DNA of 64,000 bases from Tricholoma matsutake (Eukaryota; Basidiomycota; Agaricomycetes; Agaricales; Tricholomataceae), in assembly GCA_026075535.2 (NCBI GenBank), contig AP026538.1, positions 7,130,001 through 7,194,000 of the forward strand, written 5' to 3'. Positions within the stretch are counted from its first letter, which is position 1. Every line of letters starts with the position of its first letter. This document shows, one piece after another, positions 43,307 through 53,837 of this stretch. The translations under genes were made by a program, and so were the position numbers. Below the pieces are notes generated by a model. The model was not told the origin of the DNA. It did no database searches and worked only from the letters and a program-made list of their open reading frames with translations.

Positions 43307-45050
43307 GCGTTGGTAAGACGCTGGTTATACCGGATCACTGAGATCATGGACAGATTGAGCTGCAAAGTGTGAAAATGGTGTCGACGAAGTTTTTTGTGGC
43401 TGTGCACATCGCAGTAAGAAGACAAGAAGCGATGCCTGCTGGCCCCATCTCACCCCCTGAGAGCAATCTTAGGAGCGAAACACGTTGGCACGACCCACCC
43501 TCATGACTTAGGTCTCTGGGGAGGCGATGTGCTCAACACACTCACACTACAGGGCCCGTCTGTTGCTTCTGGGACAGCACTGGCCCTTGTACCAGATGAT
43601 GAATTTGACCCCTTTGGGGAAGAAAACACGCCTGGAAACAGAGTGAAGGACATGTTCCCCACTTGCTTCTCCTCTCATTGCCTTGCCTCCAAGGAGGACG
43701 AGGTGAGGAAGTCTTACAGGAGTGACCTTGACAAAGCCTGGGCCTCTGCCCAGGTGGAGGAAGACACTCTCATCGTTGCAGTGGACACATCAGTGCCCAC
43801 CAATGCTAAATTCCAAGCTGTCGCTTGTGCACTAGTCTTCAGACAAGGTGAACAAGTCGATCACATTGTCTCAGCCTCTGGGAGGAGAACCCCCCCGGAA
43901 GTCAAATTATTTGCCCTCCAGCTGGGCATCTCAGCTGCTTGCAGCAGGGGCTGCAGAAAGCTGGTGATCTTCTCGGATTCTACAGTGGGCATCGAGTCCC
44001 TTGTGGATCCAACACCATGTTCTGGGCAAATATTTGCCCTGGATGCTTGTCATTCACTTCGTCCCTGGCTAGCCAGAGACGAAGAGAGAATCGTTACATT
44101 CTGGCATGTCCCCTCAAAATTCAAGTGGAATGTACACAAGATGGCTCACGATATCACTACATCTACCAAGATCTCCATGGGCAGAGACACCCTCAGACGT
44201 CTCTAGACTACCTTAGAAACCAGGTCAAAAAAGCGGTTTGTAAGGATTGGCACACACAGTTCGCTGAACCATCGTATTGTGGATGGCACTTCCTCCAACT
44301 CAAATGAGTCGGAGGGAAACCAGTTCTACCCTTGACCCACAAGGGTGGGCCATGGTTGAAAGTCATGGGAAACAGTACTACAGACACTTCCCATGCAACT
44401 CATATGATCACTGAGCCCAGACACCGTCAAAGGCTTCCATGAATTCTTGGACAACAACCCTACAATAGGGTTGTTCACCCCATTAGCATGGGATCCAGGA
44501 TAGGTTGTGTGCGTAGGGCATATGACCCCTGTACAGTCTTGGCTAGTGTTATCAGTATGTTGGGGTGGCCGTAGGGCACCAGACGAGTCCATTAACCCTC
44601 ATAAAGGGGGCCCACCCTTGTTCAGGAGCGACTGTCAGGGAGGGGGGACACAACACCAGGCACTGGTTTGGGGAGGTGCCTGAGCACTCTCAGATCCACT
44701 GTCGGTTGTGCATTACAACGACTTAGTCGACTACACCTTCCTTTCCAAGCTGAGAGGCTCACGTCGGGGCAGCAGTTTCCCCTCAATCTTGCACACATAC
44801 CCATGGAGTCGCGAGGGATGCATTGTCAAGTCCGGGTTGTTGGTATGCCACCACTGGTGAGTCTGTTTACTCAATAAAGGGGGCCTTCTTAGTGGTCATC
44901 ACAGTTATCTAGGTGGTTGGTGTGAAGATCAGCAGAAGGGGGACTTGGATTGGGTGTAGTGTACTTTGTTTGTATGTCTCTACCATGGACTGTGATCAGG
45001 CACCGCATTATAAATTTTTGACCCAAAGAAAAAAAAAAGGACCACGGCAC

Positions 45051-45474
45051 CAGCATTGGTACTCCCCATCTAGGGAGAAATGATGATGATACTCCCCTAT
45101 AGGAGCATGGCCAGTAACCATACGGGTGAGTCAAGAAGTGCCAGTCGTGCTGGTTCCCGAAACTTTTAGCCAAGGCCCACCTTTGTGAGTTGAGGGTAGT
45201 ACAGGCTTTCCCCCAATCCCTTTCAGGTGGAGGAAGTGCCGACTGCAATATGCTGGATCTGCAAACCGCGTGTGCCAATCCTTACAGACCACTTTTTCGA
45301 TTTGGGTCTTCAGGTAGTCTAGAGACATCCATGGGTGTCTGCCCCCAGAGATCTTGGTAGATGTAGCTACATCGTGAGCCTTCTTGTGAATGTTCCACTT
45401 GAATTTCGAGGGGACATGCCAGAATGTAATGTTTCTTTCCTCATCCCCGGCTAGCCAGGGGCGAAGGGAACTAT
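45051..45474 (-). mobile_element. LINE H, interior part (right of L1)
   Basis: Resumes LINE H after the L1 TSD: minus-strand GEYHHHFSLDGEYQCWC, the QIEKVVCKDWHTRFADPAYC region and ..STKISxGRHPW, back to WLAGDEERNITFWHVPSKFK at about 45474, where it is truncated against LTR sequence. Confidence 0.8.
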
Positions 45475-46021
45475 AAGGGCAACCTCAGCCTCTAGCAAAG
45501 GGAAATCCAAAGTTAAAATTATGCTACATAATACAGGGATTGGGGGCACACCTAGCAAAGGGAAATCCGAAGAGAAAACTCTAAAGATCCCTTTGCCAGT
45601 GTCCAGTATATGTGAAAACTGCAAAAATCAAATAATAGCTAAAAATAGAAAAGGCGGAGATAGGCTGATCAAGGCCGCCACATGACGTAATACCAAGGGG
45701 TAGATGTCGGAAGGGTACTCCATCTCTAAATATAAAACTGTCAACATGCACAAATGTGATAGAAAGGGAAATTAGTAATAAAATAAGGGAAAAATCATAG
45801 AAAATGAAGAATAGAAGGAAACGAGGCGAGAAAAAATATTAGGACGAATGTAAAAAATAGGAGAAACACATGGGACACCCTCTAGTCCCCTTACATCACC
45901 CCCCCTCTAAGATGCATCGCCCCGATGCATTCGAAATCGCATATGACCAAAGTCACTGACTTGAATGCGACGTGGTGCAGCAGTGTGCCGTTGGTGGAAC
46001 TCCTTGACCAACCGAGGGGCA
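45475..46021 (-). mobile_element. Ty3/gypsy LTR and pol end of another family (fragment)
   Basis: On the minus strand, GATGCATCTTAGAGGGGGGG and TGA precede TGTAAGGGGACTAGAGGG, i.e. pol end, polypurine tract, then a 3' LTR from about 45892 down to 45475 (ends CCCTTATA). The 45893-46021 part reads LVKEFHQRHTAAPRRIQVSD in one frame, typical of the end of fungal gypsy pol as I recall it. The rest is missing, cut by B7 at the right. It shares no visible similarity with the LTRs at 31062 and 38421. Confidence 0.6.
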
Positions 46022-47183
46022 TTTTTTTTTTTTTTTTTTGGGTCAACAATTTATAACATGGGGCTCGATCGCAGTCCGCGGAGCAGGATACAAACTTGGG
46101 TACTACTGTAACTACGCTTCCCCTCACCCACATCCTACCCAGGTCCTCGTTTTAGCCACTTTAGGCGGGCAGTGCCACAGACGTTGGCCTCTCAGCCAGG
46201 AAAGGCAATAATCTGGAGGGGGGCCCCCCCTCCTGAAGCTAGCCATTAACTCATCCACCAGTGCAGAACGGTCCCCCAGCCACATATCCAACCGAAGTCA
46301 GATCAGGCGCGGCCATGTTAATTCACTGTAAATCCCCCCTTGCGGGAGGAATAACTGTCTGCATGCTCCTGGCCAGCGAGGATTGACCACCCCAGACGAA
46401 TGAGGTGGACCATCACCGCGCTCCCGCATGAGTGACAGAAATGTGGTAGCTGGTTGTTCACCTGGTTATTCACCGGAACTACCGTGGATAGGGGGCCAAG
46501 GCCCCCTTCGAGCAGATGCCATCGAGGGCATACGCTTGGTAACAACGTCCCCCCCGCAGCAGGGAGAAGGTAGAGGGAAGCGACAAGCTGCCACTATCCC
46601 GATATCGGCCACCAACTGATTGGTGGGAGTAGATGTGGGGGGGTGACACCCCCCTTTCAGTAGCGGCGCTGCTGTGCTCGAGGACCTCGAGGACGGCGGC
46701 GTCGTGATGAGGACGAGGGTTCCCCATGATGGAGCTCTGCATGAGCTGCCTGCCTAGCCGCGTAGGAAGCCCTGAAGGCTGCCGGTGACGTGAGGTCAAG
46801 AGGCAATCCGGCAGCTGCTAGTTCTGCCGACATTGGCTCGGACAATCGCCAGGTGGTCGTGAATAACTCCCAGGCCATCTGACGCCATGCATTCCTCTCA
46901 ATGAGCGGAACGGCGGATACTCGGACGGTACCGACGAAACTCGTCATAGCCTCCAGTAAATGTAGAAAGCCATGAGAGGTGGACATTATGTCCACCCTCT
47001 CATCTCTCGACAACGGAGGCTCATCCTCCACCAACTCTGGGATGGCGGATGAACCCGGTGATGTGGGGAGGGGCAGCGCAGATTGCTCCTGCTGCCCCTC
47101 CGGATAGAGGAGCTCGGCAATGCCGAGCTCTTGATTGTTGTTGGCCTCGAGCCCAAGCTCGAGAGCCAGATCATGCACCTCAT
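46022..47183 (-). mobile_element. Element B copy B7, 5'-truncated, divergent
   Basis: T run at 46022 followed by GGGTCAACAATTTATAACAT. The 3' UTR and the C-terminal half of the protein follow, up to about 47183, where the poly(T) of LINE N5 begins. CpG sites are well preserved, so it looks younger than B1-B6. Confidence 0.82.
46657..47178 (-). pseudogene. Element B protein, C-terminal part (B7)
   Basis: Open frame ..DLALELGLEANNNQELGIAE.. to RRRRPRGPRAQQRRY*. It contains PELVEDEPPLSRDERVDIMS, FVGTVRVSAVPLIERNAWRQ, MAWELFTTTWRLSEPMSAEL and DLTSPAAFRASYAARQAAHA. It is clearly the same protein as in B8/B10 but about a third of the residues differ in the first part, so it represents a divergent subfamily. 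The N-terminus is missing because of 5' truncation. Confidence 0.75.
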
Positions 47184-49044
47184 TTTTTTTTTTTTTTTTG
47201 GGTCAAAAATTTATAACGCGACGCCCGAACGCAGTCCGCGGTAGAGACATACAAACAGAGTACACTATGCCCAGCCCAAGTCCTCCTCCTGCTGAACTTC
47301 GCACCAACCACCTGGATAGCTGCGATGACCACTAAGGGGGCCCCCTTTATCGAGTAAACGGACTTGCCAGTGGTGGCGTACCGACAACCCAGACTTGACG
47401 ATGCCGTGTTCCCCGAATCCCTACGGGTATGGGTGCAAGATTTAGGGGAGACTGCCGCCCCGACGTGAGCCTCTCAGCTCGGAAAGGAAGGCACAGTCAG
47501 CGTTGGAGCTGTAGCGCACAACCGACAGCGGATCTGAAAGCGCTCAGGCGCCTCCCTGAACCGGTACCTAGGTTCGTGTCCCCCCTCCCTGACAGTCGCT
47601 CCTGAACACGGGTGGGCCCCCTTTATGAGGGTTAACGGACTCGTCTGGTGCCCTACGGCCACCCCGACATACCGATAACACTAGCTAGAACCAGACGAGG
47701 GTCATACGCCCTGCGCGCACAACCTATCCTGGATCCCACGCAAGTGAGTTGAACGATCCTAGTGCAGGATTGTTGTCCATGAATTCGTGGAAGCCTTCGA
47801 CAGAGTCTGGGCTCGCACGAGTTTCTTTGCGATCCACCTTAGGGCAGACGCGTAGCAGATGATCCCGAGTTTGTATGTCAGGACCAAGGCACCAGCATTG
47901 GTATTCCCCGTCAAGGGATAAGTGTTGACGATACTCCCCTATAGGAGCATGGCCAGTGATCATACGAGTTGAACGGGAAGTCAACGTAGTGTTGTTTCCC
48001 ATTACTTTCAGCCAAGGCCCACCTTTGTGAGTCGAGGGTAGTACTGGTTTTCCACCAACTCCTTTGAGTTGGTAGAAATGCCATCCACGATACGCCGGAT
48101 CTGAGAACCGGGTGTGCCAATCCTTACAAACGGCCTTCTCGACCTGATTTTTAAGGTAGTCTAAAGACGTCCGCGGGTGTCTGCCCACGGAGATCTTGGT
48201 AGATGTAGCTACATCGTGAGCCATCTTGTGTACGTTCCACTCGAACTTCGAGGGGACATGCCAGAATGTAACTTTCCTCTCCTCGTCTCCAGCTAGCCAG
48301 GGACGAAGGGAGCGACAAGCGTCCAGGGCAAAGATTTGCCCGGAACGTGGCTTTGGATCGATTAGGGACTCAATGCCCGTAGTAGAATCCGAGAATATCA
48401 CCATCTTTTTGCATCCCCTGCTGCTCGCAGCGGATACCCCTAGTTGGAGAGCGAAGAGTTCGACTTCCGGGGGGGTTCTCCTCCCAGAAGCTGAGACAAT
48501 GCGATCCACCTGTTCTCCTTGTCTGAAGACAAGAGCGCAGGCGACCGCTTGAAACTTAGCATCAGTGGGCACCGAGGCGTCCACTGCAACGACGAGAGTA
48601 TCATCCTCTACCTGGGCAGAGGCCCAGGCCTTGTCAAGGTCACTCCTGTAAGAATTCCTCGCTCCATCCTCCTTGGAGGTGAGGCGATGAGAGGAAAAGC
48701 GAGTGGGGAACAAATCCTTCACTCTGTTTCCAGGTGTGTTTTCTTCCCCAAAGGGGTCAAATTCATCGCCTGGTACAAGGGCCAGCGCTGCAGCTGAAGC
48801 GACGGATGGGCCTTGTAGGGTGAGTGTGTCGAGCACGTTCCCTCCCCAGAGTCCTAGCTCATGAGAATGGGTAGTGCCGACGTGATTAGGCCCTAAGATT
48901 GCTCTTAGGGGGTGCGATGGAGCCAATAGGGGGGTTCTGAATACCCCTCTGTCGACTAAACGACGCAGTAACAGCTGCATAGGCAGCAGTCCTGCGATAC
49001 TTTCCAGGCCCCCAATTGGGGTGGTTCTGAATGCACCGAGGATC

Positions 49045-51274
49045 GTCGCTCCTTGACTTGTTACAACCACTATAAACAGTGGTAAACACTCCTGCTCGAT
49101 GTTGGTAGCAATGTCGAGACTCCAATTTTGGTCCGATTTTCGATCGGATTTCACCATCATGAACGCTCTCGGCGTCTCCAGGCCTACCCTGATTTGCTAA
49201 GAGATCCGTCCATCCGATCTCCATGGATGCCCCGGTCATTGTTTTTGACAATGGCTGCTATTCGTCTCGTTCTCCTGGGCTTCGAGGATCCTGACTAGGT
49301 GAGTGTTGTCTATGAAAGAGTAGTCTAGGTCCCTCTGGGGGCTTAGAGTGGGTGTGGGATGCCTGCTTCAACGCTCGCCCAAGTCATCACACTCATCTAG
49401 GTGGGGGAGGTCTGGCTTAGGGAGGAGGGACATTATCACTGGACTGCTGGTCGTCTGGGAGGCTTCCAGCCTCCATGCTCTGTGAGTTTCTATTACTAGA
49501 GACATGCTACACTGACTACCCACTGGAATACACCATCGTTAAAAGGGGCCGGGCGATGGTGCCCCCTAGCGGCTAGGCTTACACCTCGGTGGCCGCTCCT
49601 CACCACTATCCCTCTACCTCCGGTGCTCACTCCTCTGGGGTGTTATGACCCGGGTTCAATCTTCTCCCACTGGGCTACAGGATGTGCGGCCTGTTCCCCC
49701 CTCGGAGCGTTCAGAGGCAGTATCGGGTGGACCCGGAATAGAGATAAGGGATCACCCATTATCGATGGCACGCTGCGTATTTCGATTTTTACCATCATCT
49801 ACAAGCACTAACTTCCTCTCAATGCCTAAACGGCGAACTAGAGACCAAACACCGCGTTGGGGTCTACACAACCCCTCCCTGATTACGGGCGACATCTATG
49901 ATGATGGCGTCCAAGACTACGACACCCGGTACGATCACGACGATCCGGGTGTAGCTACTGCCCTATGGGCAGTTAGAGATCTATGGGCTGGAGAGGACCT
50001 CTCCGACCCTGAGGATGATGAGGACTCTCTTGCTATGCAAGAGGCCCTCAATTACGCCGAGAGCAGCCCCAAGCTGGCCTCGAGGCAAACGATCGACCGT
50101 GTGCTGTGGGCGCAGGACGTCCACGTCGCACATAAACGATGGACTCGCAGTCTCGAACGCAAGGACATGTACACTCAGGAGCTCGGCATTGCTGAGCTCT
50201 TCTATCCGGAGGCATCCCCTGCCCCGTTACCGCCTTTGCCCCCCATCCCTGAGCTGGTGGAGGACGAAGCGCCGTTATCTGTGAATGAGAGGCTGGAAAT
50301 CGAAGCCACCTCTCATGCCATGCTACACCAACTCGACGCGATGACCATGTTCATTGGTACCGTCCGTACATCCGCCGTTCCCCCTGCAGAGAGGAACGCA
50401 TGGCGCCAAATGGCCTGGGAGTTATTCACGACCACCTGGCGATTGTCTGAGACGATGTCAGCGGAACTAGCAGCCGTTCCGACACCTCTCGACCTCATGT
50501 CTCCGGCAGCCTTCCGGGCTTCCTACGCGGTGGTGCACACCGCTCAATCAGAGCCTCAATCTGGGGAACCCTCGTCCCCAGCACAGCGCCGTTGTCCTCG
50601 AGGTCCTCGTGGACAGCAGCGCCGCAACTAGTACAGGGGGCTATCCCCCTCTACCTTCACGGCCACCAAGTAACTGGTGGCCACTATCGGGATGGTGACA
50701 TGGTGTTGCTTCCCTATACCTTCCCCCCACTGCGGGGGGGACGATGTCATCGAGTGCGTGCACATAGGTGCATTTGCTCGAGGGGGGTCTCGGCCCCCTA
50801 CTTACGGCGGTCACGGTGAATAACCAGGTGAACAACCACCCGCCTTGTTACTGTCACTTGTGCACAACACGGTGATGGTCCACCTCATTTGTCTGGGGTG
50901 GTCAATCCTTGTTGGCTGGAAAAACGCAGACGGTTATTCCTCCCGCAAGGGGGGATTTACGGTGAATTAACACTGCTGCACCTGGTCTGGCCTCGGTCGG
51001 ACATGTGGCTGGGGGACCGTTTGCTCCAGGGGGCGATCTAATGGCTAACTTTGGGAGGGGGGGGCGCCCCCTCCAGATTATTGCCTTTCCTGGCTGAGAG
51101 GCCAACGTCTGTGGAACTGCCCGCCTAAAGGTGGCTAAAACGGGGACCTGAGTGGGAGATGGGCGAGGGGAACGCGTAGATAAAGTAGTACCCAAGTTTG
51201 TACCTCGCTCCGCGGACTGCGTTTGAGCCCCGCGTTATAAATTCTGATCCAAAAAAAAAAAAAAAAAAAAAAAA
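49045..51274 (+). mobile_element. Element B copy B8, full length, 2230 bp
   Basis: 5' GTCGCTCCTTGACTTGTTAC with the hairpin ACCACTATAAACAGTGGT, one ORF, a 3' end CGCGTTATAAATTCTGATCC and about 25 A. The perfect 14-bp TSD ATGCACCGAGGATC is at 49031-49044 and 51275-51288, inside LINE N5. It is nearly identical to B10. The 5' 20 bp and the last 42 bp match the LINE termini; the middle does not. Confidence 0.95.
49822..50631 (+). CDS. Element B protein (intact, 269 aa, unknown function)
   Basis: Start chosen at MPKRRTRDQT (49822) because MPKxxTRD is the N-terminus shared by all copies; the frame is open further upstream to 49645, but that part is not conserved as protein. Features: basic start, then acidic LWAGEDLSDPEDDEDSLAMQ (about residues 50-70), SSPKLASRQTIDRVLWAQDV, LGIAELFYPEASPAPLPPLP, PELVEDEAPLSVNERLEIEA, NAWRQMAWELFTTTWRLSET, DLMSPAAFRASYA and a basic Arg-rich C-terminus RRCPRGPRGQQRRN. 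No zinc knuckle, RT, endonuclease or other motif was recognised. The Pro-rich centre and Arg-rich tail could suit RNA binding, but that is a guess. Confidence 0.75.
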   Translation: MPKRRTRDQTPRWGLHNPSLITGDIYDDGVQDYDTRYDHDDPGVATALWAVRDLWAGEDLSDPEDDEDSLAMQEALNYAESSPKLASRQTIDRVLWAQDVHVAHKRWTRSLERKDMYTQELGIAELFYPEASPAPLPPLPPIPELVEDEAPLSVNERLEIEATSHAMLHQLDAMTMFIGTVRTSAVPPAERNAWRQMAWELFTTTWRLSETMSAELAAVPTPLDLMSPAAFRASYAVVHTAQSEPQSGEPSSPAQRRCPRGPRGQQRRN

Positions 51275-53837
51275 ATGCACCGAGGATCCAGCGTGCAGCG
51301 ATGGACTGCACCTGGGCCAACGTTTTGATGACACCTTTGACGCGAGCGCCCTTAAAGTGCCATAGTCTGAGTCCGTATGTCATGATAGGTACGACGCACG
51401 AACGGTAGAGAAGGCGTTTCTGCACAGGGGTTAGCCCTCTGACAGAGTTGCCGAGCATTCCCATCGCCCTCGCAGTGGTAAGGGCTTTGGTGGAGTAGAA
51501 CCGCGTGTGCTCCTTGAAAGAGAGCTTACGGTCGAAGAAAAAGCCAAGGTACCTCCAGGTGACCTTGGGTTTGAGGGGGGTGTTGCCCGTGTATGGGGCA
51601 AATCCGAGATCAATGGGTAGAGGGGTGAATCTCCTCGCCCTTGAAAAATGAAATATTTCAGACTTGTCGTGTTCGAGGACAAGCCCGAGGGAGGTGAATG
51701 CCTGGAATATCCAGCCATACGCTTTCTTAAGCAGGGGGAGGTTGTCCTCCAGCCGTGGAGAGCGGGCGATGAGGGTGCCATCGTCCACATACAACATGAG
51801 ATCGACATCTCTGCCAATTTCGCTCCTTCTGAAGAGCTTCATAATGGGCGTTAGGTATAATGCCGATAGAACAGGGGACAAAGCAGAGCCTTGACCCACT
51901 CCCACATCGGCTGCAAAGGAGCCAGACAAGAAAGTGTTCCATTTGTAGGTCGTTTTGCGACGAACAAGGTATGAGCGGAAGAAGTTCACTACTTGCGCAG
52001 GGAACCCCGACCGAGAGATGATCTCCAACAGAACTTGGTGGTTCAAGGAGGGGAAGAATTGAGCGATGTCGAAAGCGACAACGCTCGTTTTGAGCCCCTT
52101 AGCCCATCCTGCTCTGACCAGGTGGGTAAGGTAAATACCTGCATCCTCAGTGGAATGCTGGGCGACGCCTCCAAACTGGTTTTGTTCGAAGGCCTCGCGT
52201 GCAACACCATCGAACTGAAGTCGCCTTGACAACATCTTTTCGACTAATTTGCCTAGGGTGTTCAGAAGCACAATGGGTCTGAACGACTTAGGGGTAGAGT
52301 AGTTAGGCTTCCCTGGCTTTGGGATAATGACCGACAGGGACTCCTTAAAGTGATCCGGCCAGTGGCCAGCGGTGATGCATGCCTCAGCAATGCGGGTGAT
52401 GAGCCCTGCCACTTCTGGGTTGCTACACCAGTGTTTTAGGTGCGACCACGTAACATGATCGGGACCTGGAGCGGAACGGGAAGAGCACGCGATTAGCGCT
52501 TCTTTCATTTCCGTAACGGAGAACGGGATCCAGGCCCTTTCAGGCACCAGATCAAGTTCATCGAGAATTCTCAGATCGACTACTCAATCTGAGGCAGCAT
52601 TATAGGACCCATCAAGGGCAGCCCAAAGAGAGTCCAGATCATTACAAGGTTCTCCTCGGTAAGAGATAGCCTCGTATGACGGGAGGTTGCATTGACGGGT
52701 CCAAGACATCAAGTCCCAGGGTCATCTGTTCATCGTAGCCACTTCTTGGATACGGTCGTCGAAGAAGTCGCGCTTCGCATGTCGCATGACTTTCCTATAG
52801 AGCTTCCAGTCCTCTTCGTCACGAGAGGCTCTGTAAGCATCGAGAGCACCACTGCATTCGTCTGTCCACCAGCCTTTGGACGACTTGCCGAGGCGAGATT
52901 CCTTGGCATGGTTTTCCCATGCCTTGTTTAAAATCGTTGATATCGCCGAAACAACCTCATCGATTTCTGCCGAGGTGTCTCCGTGCCAGTCCAGCCATGG
53001 AGTTAAAGTGGAGGAGACGGCATCTCAGTACGATGCTTCCTCCTCGGATCCTTTTTTGATGGACCACTTGGTAACCGGAACCAAAGATCCCGGGCCAGGC
53101 AGCACTAACGTCAGGGGAGCGTGGTCAGACGTCCCCCTGGCTTCAGGTACGATCTCACAGTACAGTACAAATCTAAGATCTGTAGGTATGAACATCAGGT
53201 CGATCACTGTGGGGTGAAAGCCCTGTTGAGGGGGGAAATGGGTAGGGCCCTCCACTGCTGGTAGGGCTCTAGTCAGGCCTAACGCCGTAGCCGTTTCCAC
53301 TAAGTGGTCAGCGTGAATAGAGTGTTCAGGCCCCTGGGGGTCCCAGGAGGCGTGCCTCATGTTGAAGTCGCCACACATGAAGTGTAAGCGAGGGATCGTC
53401 ATGACGTTCTCAAATAAGAGCGTGATGGCCGAATGTTGGCTGTCCGAATACACATTAGCGAGTAGCATGACGTCTTCCCCTATTCCCAGTGAGAACAAGA
53501 GGATGTCACGATCGTCGATCAGATCTCTTCTGAGACCTGGTCTAAGATTAGCGATGCTGTTCGCAAAGTAGACAGCAACGCGTGGAGGGGAGTCGATTCC
53601 CGATGGGCGCACTAAGGTTCCCCAGTTTGGGCTCATTGGCGCGCCTATTACTTCTTCCCCTTCCCTGTTGTGGGCAGAAGGGGCGTATCTTATTAATCGC
53701 CAGGGAGGCTCTTGGATAAACAGCAAATCGTAATCATCTATCAGGTCTGCCAGTAACGAGTCCATGTACCCCCAATTATGGTTAACATTCTGACTAAATA
53801 TACGCAACTGCAGTGTAGATCTAAGTCTATCCCTCAT

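Larger units (their letters stand above)
25482..43434 (-). mobile_element. Minus-strand composite M: LINE M with LINE P, chromodomain gypsy and hAT MITE inside
   Basis: The 5' end (CATCGCTTCTTGTCTTCTTAC on the minus strand) is at 43434 and the poly(A) end is at 25482. The TSD CCTGCTGGCCCCAT is perfect at 25468-25481 and 43435-43448. LINE M itself is represented by 39105-43434, 29626-31061 and 25482-26496. The RNase H part between the last two is missing and LINE P sits there. The gypsy (31062-39104, TSD GATGC) and the MITE (39276-40070, TSD CTTTCAGG) are later insertions into M. Confidence 0.85.
20667..44503 (+). pseudogene. LINE ORF2 (endonuclease-RT-RNase H), L1, split by B6 and M
   Basis: Pieces are 20667-22386, 24557-25481 and 43435-44503. 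Endonuclease motifs: FSQNVN, FIQEPPW, FMCGDFNVRHASWD, SDHAPLTL. RT motifs: KSFRPIVLLNTLEK, FDIAQFFPSLNHQ, GVGQGSALSPVL and YVDDG (catalytic). RNase H: VAVDTSVPT, PPEVKLFALQLG, VIFSDSTVGIES. Breaks are a TGA at about 20977, a roughly 25-bp deletion near 21240 that changes the frame, and a 150-bp deletion near 44413 that removes the zinc-like C-terminal region. Ends at WDPG* (44503). Confidence 0.8.
15225..45038 (+). mobile_element. LINE L1, full-length plus-strand copy expanded to 30 kb by nested insertions
   Basis: Starts CATCGCTTCTTGTCTTGTTAC at 15225 and ends in an A-rich tail at 45038. The TSD GGACCACGGCAC is at 15213-15224 and 45039-45050. Its own sequence is 15225-16839, 20208-22386, 24551-25481 and 43435-45038. 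Inserted in it are LINE J (16840-20207), element B6 (22387-24550) and the minus-strand composite M (25482-43434). All these inserts have matching TSDs, so removing them restores a continuous LINE order gag-EN-RT-RNase H-3'UTR. Confidence 0.88.
47724..53837 (-). pseudogene. LINE ORF2 (endonuclease-RT-RNase H), N5, split by B8
   Basis: ATG at 53837 directly after the ORF1 TAA; stop after LAWDPG at 47724. Endonuclease: FSQNVNHNWG, FIQEPPW, FMCGDFNMRHASWD, SDHAPL. RT: KSFRPIVLLNTLGKLVEK, FDIAQFFPSLNHQ, GVGQGSALSPVLSALY, YVDDG. RNase H: VAVDASVPTDAKFQ, PPEVELFALQLG, VIFSDSTTGIES. C-terminal zinc-like CWCLGPDIQTRDHLLRVC. In-frame TGAs: 53025-53027, in ATMNR*PWDLM (near 52724) and in ASD*VVDL (near 52585); the last two have CGA in sister copies. 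B8 sits at 49045-51274 with the RT frame open on both sides. In the family this is the enzyme for target-primed reverse transcription. Confidence 0.88.

Noticed and set aside
49645..49821. Upstream in-frame start for the element B protein (MTRVQ.., 328 aa)
   Set aside because: The extra N-terminal part is not conserved as protein in other copies, whereas MPKxxTRD is; I chose 49822.
51125..51334. ORFs containing poly-Phe runs (e.g. HFFFFFFFFGSEF)
   Set aside because: Translation through poly(A) tails of inserted elements; not genes.
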